A stretch of DNA of 64,000 nt from CAZXPY01 sp964643435 (GCA_964643435.1 CAZXPY010000002.1:1-64000); one strand, 5' to 3'; shown: positions 15,501 to 24,559, counted from the stretch's first letter. Notes: generated from the letters alone by a model not told the origin. A program made the numbers and translations.

Positions 15501-15658
15501 CTCCTCCTAAGAAAACCTTGTTTATGGTGAGTTTACCGAACCAAGATTTACTTAGGAAATCAGATTTAAGATTGGTTTCACCCCAACCACCGTGTACCGT
15601 TCTGGTACATGGCTCTGTCTCTGTTCGTCAACCCGATCTAGCTCTCGAGATACGCGTT

Positions 15659-16366
15659 CTACGTTCCCGAAGTGGAGGAGCTGTCGTGGTCAACGTATTT
15701 GCTTGTGTCGAACATGTACTCGAGGCGCGGGCAGACTTTCCTCCAGCCGTCCTTCGCCAGGATGAACATTATGGCTCCGAAGTCTAGGCTATGGCGTGTG
15801 CCTACGACCACGGTCTTGCCGAGCTGCCGAAGCGTTGGCCGTTGAAGAGCTTGGGAAGCTCCCCTGCCAAGATCAACAACTGGCTGGAACCTGGGAATGG
15901 TGGCTTCAAATGCCCAAACGGCTAGAAAGAGCAGTATGGTTGTCGCCAGCCAACCACCTAATTGAGCTACCATCTGGATTACCCAGGGTTCATGGCCGCT
16001 GTGTAGCGTTAAGCTAAGCAGCGTAGACCCTGAGGCTATAACAGCCGATAACCAGAAGATAACCCAGCCCCTGTTCTTGTGGACCCTGCTGTCTTGGTCT
16101 GCCCGCTTTACGAACCAGACAATAGGGACCCAGACTGACGCTGCTGTGGCGAACTTGATCATCTTTCCGAGACCTATCAAGGCTCGGAAGAAGACCCCCA
16201 AGACGAAGTAGGCTGGGGCGTATAACAGGGTGATCTCGCCGAAGTGGCACCGCCCTTTTGGAAGATCGATCCTGCGGTTCCTGCAGTACCAGGCCACCAC
16301 CCTAAAGACCCACCAGTTCTCGTCTTGGACCTTACGGTGTATCAGGTAATAGCCCAAGTCGGACAT
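15659..16366 (-). CDS. GC-richer membrane protein in a self-contained cassette
   Basis: A 235-residue protein starting MSDLGYYLIHRK. The ATG at 16366 follows AAAAGGAG at good spacing, whereas an upstream in-frame start at 16423 has no ribosome site. An N-terminal soluble part with NWWVFRVVAWYCRNRRI is followed by four likely transmembrane helices (about residues 48-75, 80-95, 105-125, 135-160) and a soluble C-terminal domain. GC content is clearly higher than in neighbours. It has its own consensus promoter and a terminator. I recognise no family; the composition suggests a foreign or differently constrained origin. Confidence 0.6.
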   Translation of the reverse strand: MSDLGYYLIHRKVQDENWWVFRVVAWYCRNRRIDLPKGRCHFGEITLLYAPAYFVLGVFFRALIGLGKMIKFATAASVWVPIVWFVKRADQDSRVHKNRGWVIFWLSAVIASGSTLLSLTLHSGHEPWVIQMVAQLGGWLATTILLFLAVWAFEATIPRFQPVVDLGRGASQALQRPTLRQLGKTVVVGTRHSLDFGAIMFILAKDGWRKVCPRLEYMFDTSKYVDHDSSSTSGT

Positions 16367-16455
16367 GATCTGCTCCTTTTCTGTTGTTACGTGGTAAATA
16401 GCCTCCACGACTACTTGCCACATTGCTAAAATGTGCTTATCTCTTTCCGAGAAGC

Positions 16456-16484
16456 ATTATAACAAAAATAAACTTGATTGTCAA
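16456..16484 (-). promoter_or_regulatory. perfect-consensus sigma-70 promoter (minus strand)
   Basis: Read on the minus strand: TTGACA (16484-16479), 17-base spacer, TATAAT (16461-16456). Both hexamers match consensus exactly. It drives the 15659-16366 gene with a leader of about 80 nt. Confidence 0.88.
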
Positions 16485-16515
16485 GTACTATGGGTTAATA
16501 ATTAACTTGGCACAA

Positions 16516-16560
16516 GTTTTACTAGTTTAGCTTCGCACCTTCCAGGTGCAGGTGTAAAAC
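16516..16560. repeat. nested inverted repeat between divergent promoters
   Basis: GTTTTAC (16516-16522)/GTAAAAC (16554-16560) encloses a second stem, GCACCT (16535-16540)/AGGTGC (16544-16549) with a TCC loop. It sits midway between the two divergent promoters at 16456 and 16581 and could be a shared operator or an RNA hairpin. Confidence 0.5.
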
Positions 16561-16580
16561 TAATAAATTTAACAAAATGA

Positions 16581-16609
16581 TTGACTTGTGAATACATTTT
16601 TACTAAAAT
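16581..16609 (+). promoter_or_regulatory. sigma-70-type promoter for the 16636 gene
   Basis: TTGACT at 16581-16586, 17-base spacer, TAAAAT at 16604-16609, about 27 bases before the ATG. Confidence 0.65.
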
Positions 16610-16635
16610 CAGCTAGCTAAAGGAAAGGAGAGGAG

Positions 16636-17008
16636 ATGAAAGTACTTGAAAGGGAGTTGCGGCAAATTTGCTCCCTTTACTTTGAGGGTTGGCNNNNNNN
16701 NNNNNNNNNNNNNNNNNNNNNNNNNNNNNNNNNNNNNNNNNNNNNNNNNNNNNNNNNNNNNNNNNNNNNNNNNNNNNNNNNNNNNNNNNNNNNTGCACCT
16801 AACAATAATCGAAAAACAAGACCCTCTAAATAATGATGAGAAAGCCTTGATTATGACCCTAGCAAATTTAAGTGTACTTACGCCGACTACGGGCCGCGAC
16901 GAAATGGTTTCCTCACTCCTTGAAGAAGCAACGAGAACGAGATTGATTAAATTATCACTATTTAAGGCTCTTTGCCAAAAATTCCAAGTGGATCTTAAGC
17001 CACTTTAA
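16636..17008 (+). CDS. short gene interrupted by an assembly gap, function unknown
   Basis: The ATG at 16636 follows AAAGGAGAGGAG. The visible start is MKVLERELRQICSLYFEGW; after the gap the readable frame gives TIIEKQDPLNNDEKALI and further helical, charged sequence to a TAA at 17006. With the gap counted as exactly 100 bases the two parts are out of frame, but the gap length is a placeholder, so one gene is the simplest reading. It has its own promoter and terminator. No family recognised. Confidence 0.5.
16694..16793. other. assembly gap (100 N)
   Basis: A placeholder of exactly 100 N inside the 16636 gene. The true distance is unknown. Confidence 0.95.
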
Positions 17009-17051
17009 GCACGCTTTTGCTCATAGACAAGAACCAAAAGCGTGCTTTTTC
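17007..17051 (+). terminator. rho-independent terminator overlapping a stop codon
   Basis: AAGCACGCTTTTG (17007-17019) pairs perfectly with CAAAAGCGTGCTT (17035-17047), 13 bp, followed by a T-run. The stem begins inside the stop codon of the 16636 gene. Confidence 0.9.
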
Positions 17052-17072
17052 TATTATCTAGTCGGGCTTTTT

Positions 17073-17106
17073 AGCCCTGAACCAGAACGAAGTTCGGTTC
17101 AGGGCT
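17073..17106. repeat. 11-bp perfect hairpin just before a promoter
   Basis: AGCCCTGAACC (17073-17083) and GGTTCAGGGCT (17096-17106) pair perfectly with a 12-base loop. The right arm ends on the first T of the -35 box at 17106, so it could be an operator. Confidence 0.6.
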
Positions 17107-17136
17107 TGACAACCACTTATAAAATAACCCTATACT
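17106..17136 (+). promoter_or_regulatory. promoter for the TPR-protein gene, probably leaderless
   Basis: TTGACA at 17106-17111 and TATACT at 17131-17136 with a long 19-base spacer. The ATG at 17146 is nine bases after the -10, leaving no room for a ribosome site. Confidence 0.55.
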
Positions 17137-17145
17137 AAAAAGTAT

Positions 17146-17955
17146 ATGATACTATCTCCGGAACTTGATCCCCAAAAGAAAGAAGCTATCGAAGCGGCGA
17201 TGAACGCGGATTGGGAACGAGCGGTATTTCTAAATTTAGCTTTGCTTAAAAAATATCCAAAAGATATCGAAACCTTAAATCGTTTAGCCCGCGCCTATTT
17301 TGAATCTGGAAGCCTAAATAAATCTAAGGCTACCTATAAACGGGTTTTAAATCTAGATCCATACAATAATATCGCTCTCAAAAATTTGCGCCGTCTTATC
17401 CATTTAAGGGCAGCTGACTTAGAAAGAAACTCGGCTACCCCACTAAGACCTGAATTATTTTTGAAAGAACCCGGTAAAACAAGAATCTTGTCCCTAGAAG
17501 ATTTAGCAATGGATCGAATTTTGGCAAGACTGCGAACTGGAGATATATTAGCCTTAAACACTAAGAGAGATGAGGTTATTTTAAGTAACAGGGAAAACGA
17601 AAGAATTGGCAAATTACCAAAAATTTGGAGCAAGAAAATCGCTACTGCCCAAAAAGCGGGCAGCAAGTTTAGTGCAATTGTTAAGGCAGTGAAACAACTT
17701 AATTCTGACGGTTATGGAGTTGATGTTCTGATTAGGGAAACTGAAAGGGGTCCAAAAGTTACCCAAGCAATTTTTCCGTCGGAAACTGACTTCGTTAGCT
17801 TTGTTAAAGAAGACGCCATCTCGCTTTTAAACCAACCGACTTTAACAACTTCAGATGATGAGGGGATGATTCTCAAAGAAAAGTCGCCGGAATCTACTTC
17901 ACTGGAGACACTACGAGAACAAGAGGCAACTGAAGAAGACGAAGAAAACGAATAA
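17146..17955 (+). CDS. TPR-repeat protein
   Basis: A 269-residue soluble protein. Residues about 10-90 form two tetratricopeptide repeats (WERAVFLNLALLKKYPKDIE; LNRLARAYFESGSLNKSKAT; YKRVLNLDPYNNIALKNL). The middle region (about 115-215) is a separate alpha/beta domain containing GDILALNTKRDEVILSNREN, and the last 25 residues are acidic. TPRs mediate protein contacts; the partner is unknown. It converges on the 17959-18750 gene with only a few bases between the stops and has a leaderless-type start. Confidence 0.68.
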   Translation: MILSPELDPQKKEAIEAAMNADWERAVFLNLALLKKYPKDIETLNRLARAYFESGSLNKSKATYKRVLNLDPYNNIALKNLRRLIHLRAADLERNSATPLRPELFLKEPGKTRILSLEDLAMDRILARLRTGDILALNTKRDEVILSNRENERIGKLPKIWSKKIATAQKAGSKFSAIVKAVKQLNSDGYGVDVLIRETERGPKVTQAIFPSETDFVSFVKEDAISLLNQPTLTTSDDEGMILKEKSPESTSLETLREQEATEEDEENE

Positions 17956-17958
17956 AAA

Positions 17959-18750
17959 TTAGCTTAATTCTTCCTCACCCACTGTTCCGGTTATTTGGGC
18001 CTTTCTCACTTCCGGGACCACAACTCCTTCGCTTATTTTCTCTTCTTTTTCAGCTCTCTTTTCTGGTTCCCTTTCAGCGCCTTTTTCCTTCTCTAGCATT
18101 TTTACTTGTGAAGATTCTTTCTTTAGCGGCGCTCTTACCTCATCCTCTATTTTAGCTCCCTTTTCGGAAATTCCCGGTTCTTGTTTAGTTCCTTTTACAA
18201 CATCCGTCTTTTTTGGGCTGGTTTCAGTTTCCGGAGCAGGTCTCGTTTCTTCTGAAACCACTTTTTTCTTAATTATAGATTCGATCGCTCCGTAAGGAGA
18301 AGAAATATTAGCCGCTGGAATTTGCAACATAACCTCATCCCCTACTTGGCCTTTAAAATGGTCCACGCCACTAGGCAAAACCTTATAAGAACCTTCACTG
18401 GTAACCGCCGCGAATTTACCATCCTTTTTTGTTAAAATACCAGTTGTTTTATGCCTTTTTACGTGTTCTATCTGCTTAAACCTTTTTTGGCCGTTTTCCT
18501 CAACCAGTTTCAAGGTATCACCTACCACCAGCAAAGATTTTGAAGCGTAGTTTGCGGGCACTTCGAATTTTTCACCCTCACCGGTAACCATCTGCTCACC
18601 ATTAAAAATACCTACTTTACCGGGTAATTCCTTGGCGTCTGGTCTTCTAGAAACACCCGTGTTTTCCAAATCAGCCAAAAGCTGGCGAGCTAATTTTATT
18701 GAACTCTCGGCCGCAGTCAGGGCTTGACGAATTAAATCTATTCTATTTAT
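17959..18750 (-). CDS. charged low-complexity protein coupled to the HerA-like ATPase; probable ATA start
   Basis: A protein of about 263 residues if it begins at the ATA at 18750, or 239 from the TTG at 18678. The frame is open back to ATA AAT AGA ATA GAT, giving an amphipathic start INRIDLIRQALTAAESSIK; a TGA lies two codons further upstream. AAGGAAGGTGAG sits seven bases before the ATA, which overlaps the TAA of the ATPase gene. The N-terminal 140 residues look like small beta-domains (LLVVGDTLKLVEENG; GQVGDEVMLQIP); the rest is Glu/Lys/Pro-rich and disordered. It likely works with the ATPase. Confidence 0.6.
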   Translation of the reverse strand: MNRIDLIRQALTAAESSIKLARQLLADLENTGVSRRPDAKELPGKVGIFNGEQMVTGEGEKFEVPANYASKSLLVVGDTLKLVEENGQKRFKQIEHVKRHKTTGILTKKDGKFAAVTSEGSYKVLPSGVDHFKGQVGDEVMLQIPAANISSPYGAIESIIKKKVVSEETRPAPETETSPKKTDVVKGTKQEPGISEKGAKIEDEVRAPLKKESSQVKMLEKEKGAEREPEKRAEKEEKISEGVVVPEVRKAQITGTVGEEELS

Positions 18751-21374
18751 GGCTGCTCACCTTCCTTTCTCGGCAAAATTATCTCTCCTGATATTATTTC
18801 TTTTTCACCAGCAGGGTTTGGGAATTGATGCAACTGCCCAGATTGTTCTTGAAACTTAGCCCTTGAAGGGGGCTCATCAGGAAGATTTGGTGGGATTGGT
18901 TCGGTAACTTCTTTTCCTTCAATCGGTGTTGTTTCAGTTGCCCAAGATGGCAAGATTGGTTGTTGACCCTGCCTAAACTTAGTTTCACTCCATTTTCTGA
19001 TTATTCTTTCTACTTTTTCGACTTCTCTTGAGTATTTTGCCCTTGAGTGAGCGATAGCGCGCTCCTTTGTACCGGTAGTTGTCTGGATTGGCGATAGTGA
19101 CCGGGCACTAAAAGGAGACGAGGCGGCATCGTCTATTTGCAATTTTAGATACATTTCAAACCTACCTAAGTTAATTAGATCATTTTCTAGAAAGGCTGGT
19201 GTAAACTCTCTTTCCAGAAAACGAGCGTCAGTAGGACCGATACCAAAACAAATCAAAGTACCAATATTGCCAAAAACAGCGTCGCGCACGCTCTCTGGCA
19301 TCTGCTCAATATATTGATGAGTTAGGGTTAGATCTAGCCGGTATTTCCTTGCTTCCGACAAAACAATCGCGAAAGCTTCGGTGGCAAAGTTTTGAAATTC
19401 ATCAGCATAAAGAAAGAAATCCTGACGAGATTCTTCGGGAATATCAACTCTTCTCATCGCCGCAAATTGCAATTGCGAAACGATCATCGCTCCCAAAAGG
19501 GCGGTATTATTGGCACCAATTCTACCGCTTGCCAAGTTAACAAAGAAGAGTTTACCGCCATTTATAACCTCATCTACTTTAATACTACTTTTTGGTTGCC
19601 CAACTATATTTCTAATCAATCCCGAATTAAGAAACTGACCAACTTTATTTTGAATTGGACTAATAGCCTCGGTAATCAATCTTTCGTTTTGCTCCATCCT
19701 GGCAAATTCATTGTTCCAGAAAAGTTTCATTTGAGGATCGTTAATTAAACCAACGATATATTTTCGATAATCCCGATCGGTCAGTAACCGGGTTATGGAA
19801 AGCAGAGAAGTGTTTGGAACTTCAAGTAAGGTAAGGATACAATTTTTTAAAATATATTCTAATCTTGGTCCCCAACTCTCCGCGAAATATTTCTTAAAAA
19901 CATCAACTAAAGAATCTGCCGTCAAAGTTCTCTGCCGAGGGTCAAACATTTCTAACATATTTAAAGAAACTGGGTAGAGGGCATCAGCTGGGTTAAAAAT
20001 AACTACATCTTCTAAACGCTCTTCTGGTACAAAATCTAGCAGTTCATCAATTAATTGCCCGTGCGGATCCAAAACCGCTAGACCTTCTCCAGCCCTCATA
20101 TCTTGGATAATCATATTTTTAAGAAGAGTACTCTTGCCTGTTCCGGTTTTCCCGATTATATAGATATGTTTTCGGCGGTCAGATTTTTTAATACCAAAAG
20201 GAATTTTTACATCCCGAAAAATTGTCTCACCAATAATAGTGCTTCCGCTCGTTGGTAAATTTAATGGCGGCTCCCCTTTCTTTGCCCTTGTCCAAGATAT
20301 AGTCGGAGTCTCGACACTGATATTAGGCAGGTGAAATATCGAGGCAAGTTCTTCAATCGTTAAAACATAGTCGCCTTCTTGTTTTGGGAGGAATAAGCGA
20401 TCTTGAAATTCTTTAATAATTGCGGTTGCGTTCGGTGAATCGGGGTTAGCAGCGAATCCATTTAAACTAGCCGTGGAAAATTGTTGAAAACTAGCTAAAG
20501 CCCCGGAAAGCCTGTTTTCAGCTGCCGACGCGGTCGACGCGATTGCTACGACTCTAATTTTTGTCTCAAATCCCATTTTAGAAAGTTTATTTTCAATAAG
20601 TTTCAAGTCAAGTTCTTTACCAGCTGAAAGTCTAACTGGTTGGGGTGGACCGCTTCTTTGAGGTTCTAACGGAACTGGTCCTCTCATTGCGTGACTAAAA
20701 ACATTACCAAAAATATTCAACGTGTGTTTCCCAACATCCAAGGCAATTCCTCTTGGGTCCAAGCTAATTTCTCCCTGACCCATCCTGACTGATTCAACAT
20801 AATCGTGACCCCTTTCTTGCCAAAAATCGTCAACCGGTCTAATTAAAATTTGAACCCAGATCCTCTCATCCGGTCCTAAATTACCGACGGCGCTAGTTAT
20901 CGCCGCCAAGGGATCGACTTCAAAATCCCTAAAGGTCTTGATCGGGAAGATAAAATCTTTAGCGAGAGAAATTTCGCTAGCAGCAACGTTCGCACCAGCC
21001 GGAATACTCCTAGTATAATCTAAGGCTTGTTTTATCTCGGCATCGGGATATTGAGCGTAAATTTGGGATTGAACAAAGTTTTCAAAAATTTTAGGAGTAT
21101 AGACATAAAAACGGATACCTTCAGTACTGGAAGCGATTTCTAAGGATAAGTGTTCTTTAATTTGGGGAGTAAATCGAATTAGACCATGTAAAGAAGCAAA
21201 CATCTGCTCCGCCGCAATCGGAAGTTTTTCATTTTCCCGAGGAAGCTGTATGGAAAGAAGAACCCCCTCCTTACTAGCATTAGCGGTCGCCTCAATGCTT
21301 AGTTTTCTAGCTGCCCGGTAAGCAAAGAAAAAAGCTAAGGCAAGAACAATTATGATTACTGAAACATAAAGCAT
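18747..21374 (-). CDS. membrane-anchored HerA/VirD4-like ATPase (type IV secretion-type DNA-binding protein)
   Basis: An 875-residue protein with one N-terminal transmembrane helix (about residues 3-22), a long N-terminal region (to about 385) and a RecA-like motor domain. Walker A is IGKTGTGKSTLL (about 405-416), followed by GLAVLDPHGQLIDELLDF; Walker B and coupling motifs are in FFLYADEFQNF and TLTHQYIEQMP. This arrangement matches DUF87/TraG-D-like pumps found widely in CPR genomes. It may move DNA or protein across the membrane, perhaps with type IV pilus-like machinery (inference). The Pro/Gln-rich C-terminus overlaps the next gene. Confidence 0.82.
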   Translation of the reverse strand: MLYVSVIIIVLALAFFFAYRAARKLSIEATANASKEGVLLSIQLPRENEKLPIAAEQMFASLHGLIRFTPQIKEHLSLEIASSTEGIRFYVYTPKIFENFVQSQIYAQYPDAEIKQALDYTRSIPAGANVAASEISLAKDFIFPIKTFRDFEVDPLAAITSAVGNLGPDERIWVQILIRPVDDFWQERGHDYVESVRMGQGEISLDPRGIALDVGKHTLNIFGNVFSHAMRGPVPLEPQRSGPPQPVRLSAGKELDLKLIENKLSKMGFETKIRVVAIASTASAAENRLSGALASFQQFSTASLNGFAANPDSPNATAIIKEFQDRLFLPKQEGDYVLTIEELASIFHLPNISVETPTISWTRAKKGEPPLNLPTSGSTIIGETIFRDVKIPFGIKKSDRRKHIYIIGKTGTGKSTLLKNMIIQDMRAGEGLAVLDPHGQLIDELLDFVPEERLEDVVIFNPADALYPVSLNMLEMFDPRQRTLTADSLVDVFKKYFAESWGPRLEYILKNCILTLLEVPNTSLLSITRLLTDRDYRKYIVGLINDPQMKLFWNNEFARMEQNERLITEAISPIQNKVGQFLNSGLIRNIVGQPKSSIKVDEVINGGKLFFVNLASGRIGANNTALLGAMIVSQLQFAAMRRVDIPEESRQDFFLYADEFQNFATEAFAIVLSEARKYRLDLTLTHQYIEQMPESVRDAVFGNIGTLICFGIGPTDARFLEREFTPAFLENDLINLGRFEMYLKLQIDDAASSPFSARSLSPIQTTTGTKERAIAHSRAKYSREVEKVERIIRKWSETKFRQGQQPILPSWATETTPIEGKEVTEPIPPNLPDEPPSRAKFQEQSGQLHQFPNPAGEKEIISGEIILPRKEGEQP

Positions 21375-21436
21375 TTATTAACCTCTCTTGTTTACTACAA
21401 AAGTTTTGTAGTTTTCTCCTCTTCTTTATTCAAGCT

Positions 21437-21465
21437 ATTCTAGCGCAAACTTAACCATAAGTCAA
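21437..21465 (-). promoter_or_regulatory. sigma-70-type promoter for the HerA-like ATPase
   Basis: On the minus strand: TTGACT (21465-21460), 17-base spacer, TAGAAT (21442-21437), about 63 bases before the ATG at 21374. Confidence 0.65.
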
Positions 21466-21481
21466 GGCGCGAAGGGCCGCC

Positions 21482-21555
21482 GACCCCGTGAAAATCGCTC
21501 TTTGAGCCGTGTACGAATAGTACTGAAAAGGCGAAAAGTAAGATCGTTCGGGGTC
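21482..21555. other. long-range stem enclosing small hairpins (possible structured RNA)
   Basis: GACCCCG (21482-21488) can pair with CGGGGTC (21549-21555), enclosing GCTCTTTGAGC and a GTAC/GTAC repeat. A terminator follows directly on the plus strand at 21570. No known RNA family is recognised and the strand is uncertain. Confidence 0.35.
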
Positions 21556-21569
21556 AATCTGTTTTAACT

Positions 21570-21603
21570 AAAAAAGCGCTTACCCTTAGGAAAGCGCTTT
21601 TTT
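21570..21603. terminator. bidirectional rho-independent terminator
   Basis: AAAAAAGCGCTT (21570-21581) pairs with AAAGCGCTTTTTT (21591-21603), with A-run and T-run on either side, so it works on both strands. On the minus strand it ends the antiporter/LytR-like operon. Confidence 0.82.
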
Positions 21604-21629
21604 AGGGGACACTAATTTTGGTGTCCCCT
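21604..21629. repeat. second hairpin abutting the terminator
   Basis: AGGGGACAC (21604-21612) and GTGTCCCCT (21621-21629) form a perfect 9-bp stem directly next to the terminator stem; on the minus strand it would fold first. The rest of 21375-21778 shows no gene. Confidence 0.65.
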
Positions 21630-21778
21630 GGAAGAAAGGAGAGAGATCAAGAATTATGATAACACACCTTAACCCAAAAGTCAAGGTATTATACCAATCA
21701 CTAATTTATCCACCAAAATATCGTTTAATCCATTTCCAATCCGCTACTTCCTGCAGATTTACCACAGCGAACCTTTCA

Positions 21779-22870
21779 CTAGTCACTAATTAATTCAAGA
21801 CGGTGGTAGAAATCTCTTCCTAAAACGATGACTATATCTCCTTGGGCGTCGGGTAATTCCTCTTTTATGATTTTTACTTGTAAAAATTTAGCCAATTTAG
21901 CAACGGTTCGGCTATTTTCCTTAGTGTAAATTAAAGTTTCAGTTGTTTGTTCCTCGTTTTTAACAGAAACAACTTCTAAGCCCATATTGGTAATTACTCT
22001 TGAAACAAAGTTTCCCATACCGGATACTTGCGTAGCGTTCCTAATTTCAATTTTTTTAGCCTCACTGGCTAAGTTGGTATCGAGTAGATTTTCGGAAATG
22101 ATATTATCAAGCAACTGCGGATCAAAATTAACTCCTTTTAAAGTTTTATCTAAATAAATAAATTCTAATTTGTCTAAGCTGCGAGTATTTTTTATTTTCC
22201 AGGAAAGTGAAAGAAAATCTTTGAGTGAAAGTGAAGTTTTTATTTGCTTTGGTGGCCAGCTTTCTTTAAAAGGCTGGAGGAAAAAATCAAGAGTAAATAA
22301 TTTTCCCTTTAGTCTTTGCAAATTTTCTTCACTTAAAGATACTTCGTTTAAGGCGATATACCCGTCAATCGGAACTGCTAATGCCCTCTGGACAGAAGAG
22401 AGCAAAATATCAATCCCCTTCTTTTCTTTTTCCGTTTGTCCTAGCCAATAAGAACTGTAAAGAGGTTGGGTTCCGTAATTTTTGGGCAAGGAAACTTCCA
22501 CTTCCTTGGGTACAAAAATCACCATTAACCTCTCTTCTTTTTTTTCGTAAGATAGTAAAGCTAACTCCCCCACTTGATCAGATTTTAAATTTATGAGTAA
22601 AATATTTACTCTTGTTTTGAAATCTAGGGCTTTTTCGTAATTTAAAGTAGATGGCAGTTTATTAAAAGGTCGGAAAATTGATGAGGTGACCTGTGAAAAT
22701 CTAAAGACAAGATTAAAGATAATGGCTCCAAGAGCCAAAATAATAAGAAAGCGCAAAATATTCTTTCTTTGCCTACCTACTTGTTCCTTTTGCCAGAGTT
22801 TATGACCTTTTGTTTGACCGAATACTTTAGCGGAAAATCCTCTTAGGAAAACTTTATGGAGCTTGGGCAT
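21779..22870 (-). CDS. LCP-like protein with LytR C-terminal domain
   Basis: A 363-residue membrane protein. A cytoplasmic N-terminus of about 38 residues precedes one transmembrane helix (ILRFLIILALGAIIFNLVF), then a degenerate LytR-CpsA-Psr-like domain (VNILLINLKSDQ; ERLMVIFVPKEVEVSLPKNYG) and a LytR_C domain near the end (IEIRNATQVSGMGNFVSRVI; DIVIVLGRDF). LCP proteins attach polymers to the cell wall; key arginines of active LCP enzymes are not evident, so activity is uncertain. It follows the antiporter gene with a six-base gap. Confidence 0.72.
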   Translation of the reverse strand: MPKLHKVFLRGFSAKVFGQTKGHKLWQKEQVGRQRKNILRFLIILALGAIIFNLVFRFSQVTSSIFRPFNKLPSTLNYEKALDFKTRVNILLINLKSDQVGELALLSYEKKEERLMVIFVPKEVEVSLPKNYGTQPLYSSYWLGQTEKEKKGIDILLSSVQRALAVPIDGYIALNEVSLSEENLQRLKGKLFTLDFFLQPFKESWPPKQIKTSLSLKDFLSLSWKIKNTRSLDKLEFIYLDKTLKGVNFDPQLLDNIISENLLDTNLASEAKKIEIRNATQVSGMGNFVSRVITNMGLEVVSVKNEEQTTETLIYTKENSRTVAKLAKFLQVKIIKEELPDAQGDIVIVLGRDFYHRLELISD

Positions 22871-22876
22871 ATTTAA

Positions 22877-24559
22877 TTAGTTATTCCCTACCCTTTCTTT
22901 TAATTCTTTAAGATGGGTTTTCCTTAGTCGCGACAGGTTAATTTCTTTCTTCCAGGATCGTAATAACAGCTCTACTGTTTTCTCTCCTCCTAAAATTCTG
23001 GGAATAATGCAATAATCAGCTCCTTTTTCGTAAAGTTCCAAAGCCCCCTCTTCGGTCGGCGAAGTAACAATTTTTGTAAGAGCGCTACCTCTTTTTTTAA
23101 GTTCGTTAAGAACCTGCAGATTATCTTCTTTATCAAAAACCGTACTGACAATAAGTTTAGCTTCCTTGAGGCGGGCTTGATCAACAATTTCTGGATCAGA
23201 AATATCACCAAATAAAGTGTTTATCCCTTCACTGTCAAGCCGATTAACAACGAGAGGGTTAAAATCTACTACCAATGTAGGCACTTTTTTTCTCTTGAAA
23301 AGTCCCAATAAATTCGATCCAAGCCGACCGCAACCAATTAAAACAACGTGATCTTTCAATTCTCCTTCTTCTTTCCGAATTTTTTCGTCTGGGTTTCTCC
23401 GCTCAAAAAGCGAAAGTAAAGAGTTAGAATAGTTTATAATTTTACGATCAAATATAACTAAATAAGAAGAAACAGCAAAGGTTATTAAACTAACCAACGT
23501 GACTAAAGAGACAGTTTCTCTCTCTACAAGTTGAAAAGCGGCTAGCACCAAAATCAAAACAAGGGAAAATTCACTAATTTGAGCAAGTGATATGCCAGTA
23601 AAAAGAGCGGTTCTTTTTCTAAATCCAAGATAAAGCATACTTAAGGTTACGCTGATCAACTTTACTAAAATAATTGCCAGTGAAATTACTAACGCTTGGC
23701 TAAAAATAACTTTTAAATTACTTAGGGAAATTTGGGTTCCTAAAAATACAAAAAAGATAACCAAGAAAAAATCGCGCAAAGGTCTAATTCTAGAGGCGAT
23801 TTGGTATTCCTCCCTGGTATTTGCTAGGCTCAAACCAGCTAAAAAAGCACCGGCACTTGGAGAAAAATCTAGAAAATTTGCTAAGGCTGCCATCATAAAA
23901 GCGTAAGCGAGCGCCCCTAAAAACAAGACTTCCAAATTTTTAGCTAACTTATCAAAAATAGAGGCTAGTAAAAATTCTTTTAGTAAAATCACCAAAATAA
24001 TAAGGGTCAAACCTTTAAGAATAATGCTGGAAACAATAAAGGTCGGCGTGAAGTTTCCCAATTGGCTAAGAACAATTAAAACAGCAATAGCGATCAGATC
24101 CTGTAAGATCAAGATACCAACGGTAATTTGGCCGTAGAGTGAATCCAAATCTCTTTTGTCAGAGAGTAACTTGACTACTAGAGCCGTGCTACTAAAAACA
24201 GACACCAGTGCCAAAAGAAGGGCATTAGTTTGGGATAAATTCAAATATTTAGCAACTGCAAATACAACTGCGAAAGTTAGTAAAACTTGAATAAAAGTAA
24301 TCAAGGGTATTTTTTTAGAAAAGCCGGCTAGTTCTCGAAATTTTAGTTCTAGCCCTACTAAAAAAAGTAATAAAGCGATTCCCACTTGGGCAAAAGAAGC
24401 AAAAATTTCTTGGCTGGAAAAAGTTGAAAAGACCGGTCCGATTATTAAACCAGCGAGAATATACCCAAAAACTAGAGGTTGTTTAAAAAAAGAAGCTAGC
24501 GCACCTAAGAAACTCGCCAGCGCCAAAGCAAGAGTTATCTCCAAAAAAATGGCAGGCAT
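22877..24559 (-). CDS. CPA2-family cation:proton antiporter with RCK/TrkA-N domain
   Basis: A 560-residue Kef-type transporter. The first 380 residues form about 12 transmembrane helices with the family features FVVGLELKF-like LLLFLVGLELKFRE and FSSTALVVKLLSD. The C-terminal cytoplasmic domain (about 390-540) is a Rossmann RCK_N domain beginning DHVVLIGCGRLGSNL with VDFNPLVVN and GDISDPEIVDQA, which binds nucleotide and gates transport. Likely exports K+ or Na+ in exchange for protons. It lies between an rluA-type gene and the LytR-like gene. Confidence 0.9.
   Translation of the reverse strand: MPAIFLEITLALALASFLGALASFFKQPLVFGYILAGLIIGPVFSTFSSQEIFASFAQVGIALLLFLVGLELKFRELAGFSKKIPLITFIQVLLTFAVVFAVAKYLNLSQTNALLLALVSVFSSTALVVKLLSDKRDLDSLYGQITVGILILQDLIAIAVLIVLSQLGNFTPTFIVSSIILKGLTLIILVILLKEFLLASIFDKLAKNLEVLFLGALAYAFMMAALANFLDFSPSAGAFLAGLSLANTREEYQIASRIRPLRDFFLVIFFVFLGTQISLSNLKVIFSQALVISLAIILVKLISVTLSMLYLGFRKRTALFTGISLAQISEFSLVLILVLAAFQLVERETVSLVTLVSLITFAVSSYLVIFDRKIINYSNSLLSLFERRNPDEKIRKEEGELKDHVVLIGCGRLGSNLLGLFKRKKVPTLVVDFNPLVVNRLDSEGINTLFGDISDPEIVDQARLKEAKLIVSTVFDKEDNLQVLNELKKRGSALTKIVTSPTEEGALELYEKGADYCIIPRILGGEKTVELLLRSWKKEINLSRLRKTHLKELKERVGNN

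Noticed and set aside
15518..16250. Plus-strand open frames opposite the GC-rich membrane protein
   Set aside because: They are antisense to a gene with a consensus promoter, ribosome site and terminator, and have no coding features of their own.
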